From assembly GCA_003511825.1 (NCBI GenBank), contig DOIU01000061.1, positions 1,391 to 12,273 on the forward strand: a DNA stretch of 10,883 nt, read 5' to 3'. Below, piece by piece: positions 5,704 through 10,883 of this stretch. The notes under the pieces were generated by a model that did no database searches, was not told the DNA's origin, and saw only the letters and a program-made list of their open reading frames with translations. The stretch comes from Gammaproteobacteria bacterium (GTDB taxonomy: Bacteria > Pseudomonadota > Gammaproteobacteria > Granulosicoccales > Granulosicoccaceae). Each line of letters starts with the position of its first letter. The first letter of the stretch is position 1. The translations under genes were made by a program, and so were the position numbers.

Positions 5704-6744
5704 TTAACTGTCCAGCGCTGCCAGTGCCTGTGAACCTCGCTCAAACCACAGTCGTGATAAATAGTTGTCCTTTGGCCATTCCAGATTAAACATCTCAATA
5801 CTCAGGCCGGTATGGCGCCTGCGTAACTCATCAAACAGCTCTCGGGCGAGATCCACGTCCCCCATCTCTTGCTGTGCAATGGCTTCAACATAGAGTGCGG
5901 TATCGTAGTAGCTGCTCTCGGGGAAACGAAAGCGCAACTCCAGCATGGTATCGTAAGCGTCTTGGTAGGCTTTGAGGTCAGCCAAGTAAATGTAGCCTTT
6001 GAGATAGAGCGCATCGTCGGCCATATAGCCGGCGTCATCCTGATCCAACAAAGTGTCGAGGTCTTGGATGGCGTCTTCACTGCGCCCAATATCACGGAAG
6101 GCCAGTGCACGCGTGTAGTGATGCATCACACCACTGTCGCCTTGTCGCGAGGACTCCGTCAGCACCGGCACGCGCACGCTGGCTCGTTGCTTATTGGGTG
6201 TTTCGGGCTGGGTGGCAATATAGTCTTGGTATTTCGCGAGTGACTTGTCGTACTCACGGACACGCTCAAGCTTGCGTGCTTCATAGTAACTCTGCTCGGC
6301 GCGGTTTTTTGTGTCATTGGCCTTGACGACAATATCGTGTCCGATATTGATGGCGGATTGTTTAGGGCCGGCGGATGCGGGCAGAAACGACAGATCCACC
6401 TGGAATTGCTCACCGGGGTTTAGGGTTGGCATGTCGCCTTTGAGCGTGAGATCAAATTCACCCGCGTCCGGTCCATCCAGCGCGATGGAGAGGATGGGAT
6501 ACACATCCGCGCTTTGGTTCTCAAGTGTGAGCTTCTGCGACGTATTGCTGCCGACGTCGCGGGTGCCAAAGTACACGTCGGCATGTGACACCGCCAGGTA
6601 GCTTTTGCCGCTGTTCCCGCCGCCGCCGTCGCTGCTACCGCCACCACCACCGCCGCCGCTACAGCTTTGGGCGAGGATGGCGAGGGTACACAGCCCGACC
6701 AAGCGGGCTGGCGTCAAGCGTGACCGCTGCGTGTTTCGTGTCAC
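5704..6744 (-). CDS. Glycine-rich lipoprotein with choice-of-anchor-D-like and TPR regions
   Basis: A 346-residue probable outer-membrane lipoprotein. The N-terminus has a basic start, a hydrophobic run (about 13-25) and Cys28 as the candidate lipidated residue. The lipobox reads AQSC, which departs from the usual L-[AS]-[GA]-C. Ser at +2 argues for outer-membrane sorting. After Cys28 come seven glycines (30-36) and a Ser/Asp/Gly linker to about 47. Residues about 48-140 look like an Ig-like HYDIN/choice-of-anchor-D domain (YFGTRDVGSNTSQKLTLENQS, AGEFDL, LNPGEQFQVDLSFLPASAG). From about 145 to the end there are tetratricopeptide-like helical repeats (YYEARKLERVREYDKSLAKYQDYI, YTRALAFRDIGRSEDAIQDLDTLL, ALYVEAIAQQEMGDVDLARELFDEL), resembling the CpoB/BamD style. 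Translation probably starts at GTG 6744, overlapping the HAMP gene stop by 4 bp (GTGA), so the two are coupled. Role: envelope scaffold or assembly protein, inferred. Confidence 0.7.
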   Translation of the reverse strand: MTRNTQRSRLTPARLVGLCTLAILAQSCSGGGGGGGSSDGGGGNSGKSYLAVSHADVYFGTRDVGSNTSQKLTLENQSADVYPILSIALDGPDAGEFDLTLKGDMPTLNPGEQFQVDLSFLPASAGPKQSAINIGHDIVVKANDTKNRAEQSYYEARKLERVREYDKSLAKYQDYIATQPETPNKQRASVRVPVLTESSRQGDSGVMHHYTRALAFRDIGRSEDAIQDLDTLLDQDDAGYMADDALYLKGYIYLADLKAYQDAYDTMLELRFRFPESSYYDTALYVEAIAQQEMGDVDLARELFDELRRRHTGLSIEMFNLEWPKDNYLSRLWFERGSQALAALDS

Positions 6745-7376
6745 GACGGTGTACCTACATCGGGCTGTCCGCGATCATCAGACACATCGCTGTTGACGGT
6801 CGTGAAGTAGTCGAGCGAATTGGCGCAGTTTTGTAGGGCGGCCGCCAGTTGCTGTGCGTCGGGCTCAGGCTGATCCTGCAGATCTTTGAGCGAGCGCTTG
6901 GCTTCGGCGATTTGGTGATGAATTTGCTGTTGCGCGCGGTTGAAGGCGTCGGTGATTTCGGCGAATTCTTTGTTGTCTGTTTCACGCAGCCGTGTATCCA
7001 GCTTACCGTCTCCGATATCTCGCAGTGCGCGTTTCAGTGCGAGGATGGGCTGGCCCAGTTTGCGCAGTATGTACACCCCAATGATGGTGGTCACGAGGAC
7101 ATTCACCACCAACATGACGCCGATCCACCGTCCCAGCACGCCGCCCATGGCGGGTATTTGCTCGTTGATTAAGGCGACGTCCTCAGCGACAAACAGCATC
7201 GGTGCTTGTCCGGCGACCAACTGGCCGAGCAGTTGGTGATAAAACACACCCAGCAGTGCGGTGGTGATGACTAAGTACAGCGCTGAGATATAAATCAAGC
7301 GCTTAACCTCGCGGGCTTGGAAGGTTTTGTCCTTAAGCAGGGCGAGGAGAAAAAACGAATCGGATGAACGGGCCAT
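6741..7376 (-). CDS. HAMP-domain inner-membrane protein without an output domain
   Basis: A 211-residue membrane protein. A short N-terminal cytoplasmic part is followed by transmembrane helix 1 (about 27-45), a periplasmic loop of only about 38 residues (about 46-83), transmembrane helix 2 (about 84-104) and a HAMP linker (about 103-155) containing LGQPILALKRALRDIGDGKLDTRL and a following amphipathic helix KEFAEITDAFNRAQQQIHHQIAEAK. The remaining tail is polar, with no kinase, methyl-accepting or cyclase domain. It therefore looks like a truncated receptor or a stand-alone adaptor that could couple to a partner. The short sensor loop and lack of output domain are unusual for HAMP proteins. 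The ATG at 7376-7374 has AGGGA 9 nt upstream. The gene overlaps the downstream lipoprotein by 4 bp, which makes that lipoprotein the most likely partner. Confidence 0.7.
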   Translation of the reverse strand: MARSSDSFFLLALLKDKTFQAREVKRLIYISALYLVITTALLGVFYHQLLGQLVAGQAPMLFVAEDVALINEQIPAMGGVLGRWIGVMLVVNVLVTTIIGVYILRKLGQPILALKRALRDIGDGKLDTRLRETDNKEFAEITDAFNRAQQQIHHQIAEAKRSLKDLQDQPEPDAQQLAAALQNCANSLDYFTTVNSDVSDDRGQPDVGTPS

Positions 7377-7470
7377 GTCGCGGGTCCCTGAAACTGTGGA
7401 TATCAGTCCCCTCTAGCGGCCAATCCACGACATTTTTTAGGGGTTTCCAGCGATGCCGGCACTGTGTGCG

Positions 7471-8325
7471 TCAGTCAAATACGATGGTGCGGTTGCCGTG
7501 GACCATGACGCGATCTTCGAGGTGGGCTGTCAGCCCGCGCGCTAGCACGGTTTTCTCCACGTCTTTACCGAGACGCACCAGGTCGCGCGCCGTGTGCGCA
7601 TGAGACACATGAATGGTGTCTTGCGCGATGATCGGGCCCTGATCCAGGTGCTCGGTGACGTAGTGAGAGGTGGCGCCGACAAGTTTGACGCCGCGTTGCC
7701 AGGCTTGCCGGTAGGGGCCGGCACCGACAAATGAGGGCAAAAAGCTGTGATGGATATTGATCACTTGGTGCTGGTATTTGTGGCACATGGCGGGTGGCAG
7801 GATTTGCATGTAGCGCGCCAGCACAATCGTTTCGGCGTCATAGCGGTCAATCAGACGCTCAAGTTCGGCGAAGCCCGGTGCCTTATCGTCTTTATCGATC
7901 ATGACCTCGTGATAGGGGATGTCATAACCTTCGACCAGCGCTTTGTTTGCGCAGTGGTTCGAGATGACGGCGCAGATGTCGCAATCGATATCGTTGCTGT
8001 GCCAGCGGTCTAATAGATCCGCCAGGCAGTGCGAACTCTTGCTGGCAAGGATAACGACTCTCTTGGGTTGATCGCCGTCAACCAGGCGCAAATTCATCTC
8101 AAACTCGTCAACCAGGGGTTGGAACTTCTCCCGTAACACTGAGAGGTCAAAGGGCAGGGAATCTGCCTTGACTTCCAGACGAGAGAAAAACCACTGGTGA
8201 TCGTGATCTGAGTGGTGGGCGGCGTCGAGAATCCAGCCGCCGTTGTCACTGAGCATGGTGGCGGTTTTCGCGACGATACCGCGCCGATCGGGGCAGTCGA
8301 AGATAATTCGGTAGGTGTTTTTCAT
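7471..8325 (-). CDS. purU: Formyltetrahydrofolate deformylase PurU
   Basis: Hydrolyses 10-formyl-tetrahydrofolate to formate and free tetrahydrofolate in the cytosol, balancing the one-carbon folate pools and feeding formate to purine synthesis. The 284 residues match the family length (about 280). An N-terminal ACT domain spans about 1-85 (RIIFDCPDRRGIVAKTATMLSDNGG, then SRLEV). The formyltransferase domain follows, with the loop VINIHHSFLPSF (Asn190, His192/His193) and TSHYVTEHLDQGPIIAQD (Asp228). These match the Asn-His-Asp catalytic set of the GART fold. The characteristic PurU stretches KRVVILASKSSHCLADLL and ETIVLARYMQIL are present. The ATG at 8325 was chosen because upstream in-frame codons to 8436 are low-complexity and unlike the family. 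No clear ribosome binding site precedes it. It lies 269 bp after the phosphoesterase gene with its own candidate promoter. Confidence 0.95.
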   Translation of the reverse strand: MKNTYRIIFDCPDRRGIVAKTATMLSDNGGWILDAAHHSDHDHQWFFSRLEVKADSLPFDLSVLREKFQPLVDEFEMNLRLVDGDQPKRVVILASKSSHCLADLLDRWHSNDIDCDICAVISNHCANKALVEGYDIPYHEVMIDKDDKAPGFAELERLIDRYDAETIVLARYMQILPPAMCHKYQHQVINIHHSFLPSFVGAGPYRQAWQRGVKLVGATSHYVTEHLDQGPIIAQDTIHVSHAHTARDLVRLGKDVEKTVLARGLTAHLEDRVMVHGNRTIVFD

Positions 8326-8389
8326 GTTTGGTCTGTTGTGCACGCGTGTTGCAGGGGTAGCCAGTGGATGGACCACCAGAAAGGCCCGA

Positions 8390-8417
8390 ACTTTAGGCGC
8401 TTGAGGGCATTTGTCAA
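8390..8417 (-). promoter_or_regulatory. Candidate sigma-70 promoter of purU
   Basis: On the minus strand a perfect TTGACA (8417-8412) is followed after 16 nt by TAAAGT (8395-8390), a 4/6 match to TATAAT. The predicted leader is close to 60 nt before the ATG at 8325. This suggests purU can be expressed independently of the lipid genes upstream. Confidence 0.55.
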
Positions 8418-8435
8418 TAGTGAGTACTCTGAACA

Positions 8436-8449
8436 CCTAACAATTTAGG
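8436..8449. repeat. Small palindrome upstream of the purU promoter
   Basis: CCTAA-CAAT-TTAGG, 5-bp perfect arms around a 4-nt centre, located 19 bp upstream of the purU -35. The 8-mer ACACCTAA that overlaps its left arm (8433-8440) recurs in inverted orientation as TTAGGTGT at 8528-8535. It could be a regulator site for purU; no named motif is recognised. Confidence 0.3.
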
Positions 8450-8483
8450 GGCCAGAGGCGCTCAGATCGGGCAGGACAAGGCA

Positions 8484-8520
8484 CATGCCACAGCGGTGAG
8501 TCTGAATACCGTGGGACATG
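8484..8520. repeat. Imperfect inverted repeat in the phosphoesterase-purU gap
   Basis: Arms CATG-CCAC-(bulge)-GGT (8484-8497) and ACC-GTGG-(bulge)-CATG (8508-8520) can pair around the loop GAGTCTGAAT. There is no T-tract on either side. It could be a factor-dependent 3' end of the phosphoesterase transcript or an operator; no assignment is possible. Confidence 0.3.
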
Positions 8521-8537
8521 CGCTGTTTTAGGTGTCA

Positions 8538-8571
8538 CTGCTGAGCACCGGGACTGTGTCCGGCGCAGCAG
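8538..8571. repeat. Strong imperfect hairpin downstream of the phosphoesterase gene
   Basis: CTGCTG-x-GC-CCGG-AC on the left pairs with GT-CCGG-GC-x-CAGCAG on the right, with single-base bulges and a short loop. It starts about 23 nt after the phosphoesterase stop codon in transcription order, a typical place for a 3' end. The downstream minus-strand sequence (TGACACCTAAAACAG) is not T-rich, so it is not a classical Rho-independent terminator. It may stabilise the 3' end. Confidence 0.4.
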
Positions 8572-8587
8572 AGGTGTATCGCGATGT

Positions 8588-8606
8588 GCGCGCCTCAGGC
8601 GGCGCG
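8588..8606. repeat. GC-rich inverted repeat across the stop codon of the phosphoesterase gene
   Basis: GCGCGCC (8588-8594) pairs with GGC plus GCGC (8598-8606, one bulged G) around a 3-nt centre that is the complement of the TGA stop codon itself. It lacks a following T-run. It may slow termination or protect the transcript end, or simply reflect GC-rich alanine codons. Confidence 0.25.
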
Positions 8607-9413
8607 CTCGGGACGTTCCAGAGGATAGACGTTGCAGTCGATTTCGTTGCCGCGATTCTGTGCTTCGATACGCGCGCGATCTGACCAATGCAGTAGCTGA
8701 ATCCAGCCATTGGCATCTTCTGTGAGCGCGGAGCAGTGTTCCACCCAGTCGCCGTCGTTGCAGTAGAGCACGCCATCGATCTTGCGAATACCGGACTTGT
8801 GAATATGGCCGCAGACGTAGCCGTCATAGCCCTGCTTGTTGGCGTGATGGGCGGCGACGGCTTCAAACTTGTCGATGTACTGGTTGGCGTTGTTGACCCG
8901 CGTTTTTAGCCAGGCAGAGAGTGACCAGTAGGGTTTGCCGAACAACAGACGCAGTTTGCTGATGACGCGATTCAGTTTCAGCAGCCAGTTATAGGCGTGA
9001 TCACCGATCAGCAGCAGGATTTTATTGTGGCGCACCAGGGTATCGAATTCGTCACCGTGGCTGATAAAAAACCGTCGGTTGTCGGCGGTGATGTGTTCGG
9101 CATTCAGCCGAACTTCGACGCCTCGGTAGCTGCTTCCGGCGAAGTCGCGAAACCACGCATCATGGTTGCCAGGGATGTAAACGACCTTGGTGCCTGAGTT
9201 GGCTTTGCGAAAGATTTCGTTGAGCACGGCGTTTTGCGCGTCCGTCCAGTGCACGCGTTTTTGCATCTGCCAGATATCAAAGATATCGCCAACCAAGTAC
9301 AGATACTCAGACTCCGTGGTGCGTAAAAAGTCCAATAAGTATTCGGCTTTGCTGTGGCGGGTGCCCAGGTGGACGTCGGAGATGAAGATACTGCGGTACT
9401 GAAGCGTCGTCAT
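8595..9413 (-). CDS. plcP: PlcP-type metallophosphoesterase (phospholipase C for lipid remodelling; LpxH superfamily)
   Basis: A 272-residue calcineurin-like phosphoesterase with the full di-metal set: SDVHLGT (Asp13, His15), LVGDIFDIW (Asp43), PGNHDAW (Asn83, His84), SHGDEFD (His119) and CGHIHKSG (His203, His205). The pattern 'FISDVHLGT...AEYLLDFLR...YLVGDIFD', 'GDEFDTLVRHNKILLLIGDHAYNWLL', 'YWSLSAWLK' and 'LYCNDGDWVEHC' fits the PlcP branch described in Sinorhizobium and SAR11. PlcP removes the headgroup of phospholipids such as PG, PC or PE to leave diacylglycerol. Database labels often read UDP-2,3-diacylglucosamine diphosphatase. I favour PlcP because btaB and btaA lie immediately upstream on the same strand and would use the diacylglycerol. 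It has no signal peptide, so it would act at the cytoplasmic membrane face. The ATG at 9413-9411 has only a weak Shine-Dalgarno sequence. A Pho-box-like half-site lies upstream. A true LpxH role cannot be excluded from one sequence. Confidence 0.8.
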   Translation of the reverse strand: MTTLQYRSIFISDVHLGTRHSKAEYLLDFLRTTESEYLYLVGDIFDIWQMQKRVHWTDAQNAVLNEIFRKANSGTKVVYIPGNHDAWFRDFAGSSYRGVEVRLNAEHITADNRRFFISHGDEFDTLVRHNKILLLIGDHAYNWLLKLNRVISKLRLLFGKPYWSLSAWLKTRVNNANQYIDKFEAVAAHHANKQGYDGYVCGHIHKSGIRKIDGVLYCNDGDWVEHCSALTEDANGWIQLLHWSDRARIEAQNRGNEIDCNVYPLERPERAA

Positions 9414-9443
9414 GGTGTTGTCCGTGCTGTATTTTCCGCATTA

Positions 9444-9462
9444 TTCGCAGCTTATATGACAG
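9444..9462 (-). promoter_or_regulatory. Pho-box-like element between btaB and plcP (weak)
   Basis: On the minus strand CTGTCATATAA (9462-9452) matches the first 11 bases of the PhoB consensus, CTGTCATA(A/T)A(A/T). The expected second repeat is poor: CTGCGAA (9450-9444) matches four of seven and sits one base too far away. PhoB control would fit a phosphate-starvation role for plcP, but a single good half-site occurs by chance fairly often. The main operon promoter is more likely upstream of btaA, outside the window. Confidence 0.3.
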
Positions 9463-9473
9463 ACATGCAGCAG

Positions 9474-10112
9474 TTAGGTGACGTTTTTATGAAAGTGGGC
9501 AACCAATGCGTAGTGGCTCGCAATTTGGCGTAGCTCAAGGGTGCCACCATGGCGCGCGCTCAAGCTCTCCAAGTAAGCGGGTACTTGCGGGTCAGGGTGG
9601 ACGTGGAACCAGTCCAGCCAGGTGAGAAGGATGCGCTGACACCATGCGGGCATATTGCGTTGGTCAGAAAAATCCACCACGTGTAGCGTGCCGCCGGGCT
9701 TGAGATTGCAGAGCGCCTGTTCGATGGCATGAGGCCAATCCGGGATCATCGACAGCACATAAGAGAACAGAATATGGTCAAAGCCTGTTTCCTTATCCAG
9801 TGTCGCCGGCGTTACCTGCTGGGCCAGAGCTTGGCGTAAGGTGACATTTGGGTGCTTGTCCATTTGCCGCTGAGCGGTGTCGAGCATCACGGATGCAGCG
9901 TCTATCCCGTACAGCGCATTCTGCGGGTATCGGGCGGCGAGTTTCCGCAAGTTGCGCCCCGTACCACAGCCCGCTTCCAACAGCGTTTGCTGAGGCCCTA
10001 GCGCAATATCATCGAGAATAGCGTCTCGGCCCAGTAGGTAGTATTTACGCGACAAGTCGTACACATATCGCTGGTAGCGATACTGCGCATCCATCTTCTC
10101 AGCCGTTTGCAC
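9474..10112 (-). CDS. btaB: BtaB-type SAM-dependent N-methyltransferase (betaine-lipid DGTS synthesis)
   Basis: A 212-residue class I methyltransferase, the usual BtaB size. In the pathway BtaB adds three methyl groups from S-adenosylmethionine to diacylglyceryl-homoserine to give DGTS. The N-terminal signature YRYQRYVYDLSRKYYLLGRDAIL (11-33) is the distinctive BtaB entry sequence. The Rossmann motif I is LLEAGCGTGRNL (44-55), the acidic residue that binds the ribose is Asp71 in YGIDAAS, and the post-motif segments DHILFSYVLSMIPDW and LKPGGTLHVVDFSDQ follow. The C-terminal part with FHVHPDPQVPAYLE is also family-like. A GTG at 10112 is used as the start, 4 bp after the btaA stop; an ATG at 10094 is an alternative, but it has no proper spacing to a Shine-Dalgarno sequence. 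The close spacing to btaA indicates an operon. The function is inferred from signature and neighbours. Confidence 0.85.
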   Translation of the reverse strand: MQTAEKMDAQYRYQRYVYDLSRKYYLLGRDAILDDIALGPQQTLLEAGCGTGRNLRKLAARYPQNALYGIDAASVMLDTAQRQMDKHPNVTLRQALAQQVTPATLDKETGFDHILFSYVLSMIPDWPHAIEQALCNLKPGGTLHVVDFSDQRNMPAWCQRILLTWLDWFHVHPDPQVPAYLESLSARHGGTLELRQIASHYALVAHFHKNVT

Positions 10113-10116
10113 GGGT

Positions 10117-10883
10117 CTATTGCTCGGTCAGGCGATAGAGATGAAAGCCGCCGTAAATCGCAGAGCGATCTTGTCGGAACAGCGTGCGTGATGCCTCGGG
10201 GTCATAGTCAAACTGCTCGCGCAGTTCATGGGGCAGTGCTGTTTCCAGCGGCGAGCTGTCAGCGGCGGTGCGGAATACAATGCGGCTACCGGGTTGACCC
10301 ACACGTCGGACCTCTTGCCACAGATCGGTGAGCACTTTATCGCTCATCCAGTCTTGCGCGTCCAAAAACACAAAGCGGTTAAGCGTATTATCGGGCTGTG
10401 CGCGCAGGTAGTCGATCAGCGTGCCGGCTTGCGTGTCGAGCTTGTATAATTGTTGTTTGATCAGCGCGTAGTTTTCTTCTTTGAGGTAAGCCGGAATCGC
10501 GCGGCGGTTTTTGTGATCATAGCTGTGGCTAAATGCCTGCCAGGCGAAGTAATTGTCTTGCACAGGAAAGTCACATGCCAGGCGCTCCACCCGCTCGCAG
10601 TATTGTTGGAACAGGTTGCCTTGGTTTTTCATCGCCTTGTATTGTTGCGGAGGAATGCCGAGGCTGAACACTGACATCGGCAGCTTGCCCAACAAGGTGA
10701 CGAGGCGATTGTCAAAGAAGGGGCGAATATGCTCGTCAAAGATCTTGCGTTGTTCGTCCAGCGACTTGGCGTTTAGCAGGCGGTAAGGCTCATGCCGCGC
10801 TTTACGCCCAATCCAGTGCAAGAATCGCATAAAATAGCCAAACCGGGTGTGGCGGTACAGACCATCGCTGAACAGCTTAATTC
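10117..10883 (-). CDS. btaA: BtaA-type SAM:diacylglycerol 3-amino-3-carboxypropyl transferase, C-terminal part (DUF3419; partial at right edge)
   Basis: The frame stays open to the window edge, giving the last 254 residues of a protein normally about 400 long. The in-frame ATG at 10830 is internal, since FSDGLYRHTRFGYF is encoded upstream of it and belongs to the family. BtaA transfers the four-carbon aminocarboxypropyl group of S-adenosylmethionine to diacylglycerol, forming diacylglyceryl-homoserine. Recognisable segments are LVTLLGKLPMSVFSLGIPPQQYKAM, PAYLKEENYALIK, FVFLDAQDWMSDKVLTDLWQEVRR (with the 'LDAQDWM' block), SRIVFRTAADSSPLE, and the C-terminal signature RTLFRQDRSAIYGGFHLYRL. The SAM-binding N-terminal half is out of view. 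The stop codon TAG lies 4 bp before btaB. It is the first of the btaA-btaB-plcP run in transcription order, so any shared promoter is to the right of the window. Confidence 0.88.
   Translation of the reverse strand, partial: IKLFSDGLYRHTRFGYFMRFLHWIGRKARHEPYRLLNAKSLDEQRKIFDEHIRPFFDNRLVTLLGKLPMSVFSLGIPPQQYKAMKNQGNLFQQYCERVERLACDFPVQDNYFAWQAFSHSYDHKNRRAIPAYLKEENYALIKQQLYKLDTQAGTLIDYLRAQPDNTLNRFVFLDAQDWMSDKVLTDLWQEVRRVGQPGSRIVFRTAADSSPLETALPHELREQFDYDPEASRTLFRQDRSAIYGGFHLYRLTEQ

Noticed and set aside
8326..8436. Extension of PurU to an upstream start at 8436
   Set aside because: The extra 37 residues are unlike the family, and the ATG at 8325 gives the standard ACT-domain start. The extension would also place the proposed promoter inside the coding region.
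8326..8470. Riboswitch upstream of purU (glycine or tetrahydrofolate class)
   Set aside because: With the promoter placed at 8390-8417 the leader is only about 60 nt, too short for a known folate or tandem glycine aptamer, and no conserved core could be recognised.
8595..9413. Annotation of the phosphoesterase as LpxH of lipid A synthesis
   Set aside because: It is the same superfamily and cannot be fully excluded, but the btaA-btaB neighbourhood and PlcP-like segments make a phospholipase C role more likely.
10107..10786. Plus-strand open frames opposite btaA
   Set aside because: Short frames antisense to a gene with clear family signatures; no ribosome binding sites or recognisable domains.

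Overview
The window looks like a chromosomal segment of a free-living, probably marine, gammaproteobacterium. This is inferred from the protein families: the malic enzyme closely resembles the MaeB type, purU and the Nit1-type amidase are proteobacterial in character, and the right end carries betaine-lipid genes typical of phosphorus-stressed marine and soil bacteria. No species can be named. I see no insertion sequence, phage gene, tRNA, rRNA or CRISPR array.

Left part (1-2309): the N-terminal 308 residues of a MaeB-type malic enzyme run off the left edge on the minus strand. A short AT-rich divergent region separates it from a plus-strand nitrilase-superfamily amidase of the deaminated-glutathione-amidase type. 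A hot-dog-fold acyl-CoA thioesterase follows, convergent on the minus strand.

Middle (2310-5665): an AT-rich promoter with a candidate palindromic operator leads into a tightly overlapped plus-strand run: a TetR-family regulator, an ABC1/UbiB-type atypical kinase and a pyridoxamine-phosphate-oxidase-like flavoprotein. A small protein of unknown function follows after a 114-bp gap.

Right part (5666-10883): six genes all read leftwards. In transcriptional order they are btaA (partial), btaB, a PlcP/LpxH-like metallophosphoesterase, purU, a HAMP-domain membrane protein and a glycine-rich TPR lipoprotein. The first three form a recognisable lipid-renovation cassette. PlcP-type enzymes remove phosphate headgroups from phospholipids to give diacylglycerol, BtaA transfers the 3-amino-3-carboxypropyl group of S-adenosylmethionine (SAM) to it, and BtaB trimethylates the product to the phosphorus-free betaine lipid DGTS. 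A Pho-box-like half-site lies just upstream of the phosphoesterase. The purU gene has its own near-consensus promoter. It may be only a neighbour, although one-carbon metabolism is linked to the heavy SAM use of DGTS synthesis. The 269-bp gap between the phosphoesterase and purU holds several inverted repeats.

The most interesting points are the btaA-btaB-plcP cassette in a likely gammaproteobacterium, the uncharacterised TetR/ABC1-kinase/flavoprotein operon with a variant KxGQ motif, and the overlapping HAMP/lipoprotein pair of unknown function.
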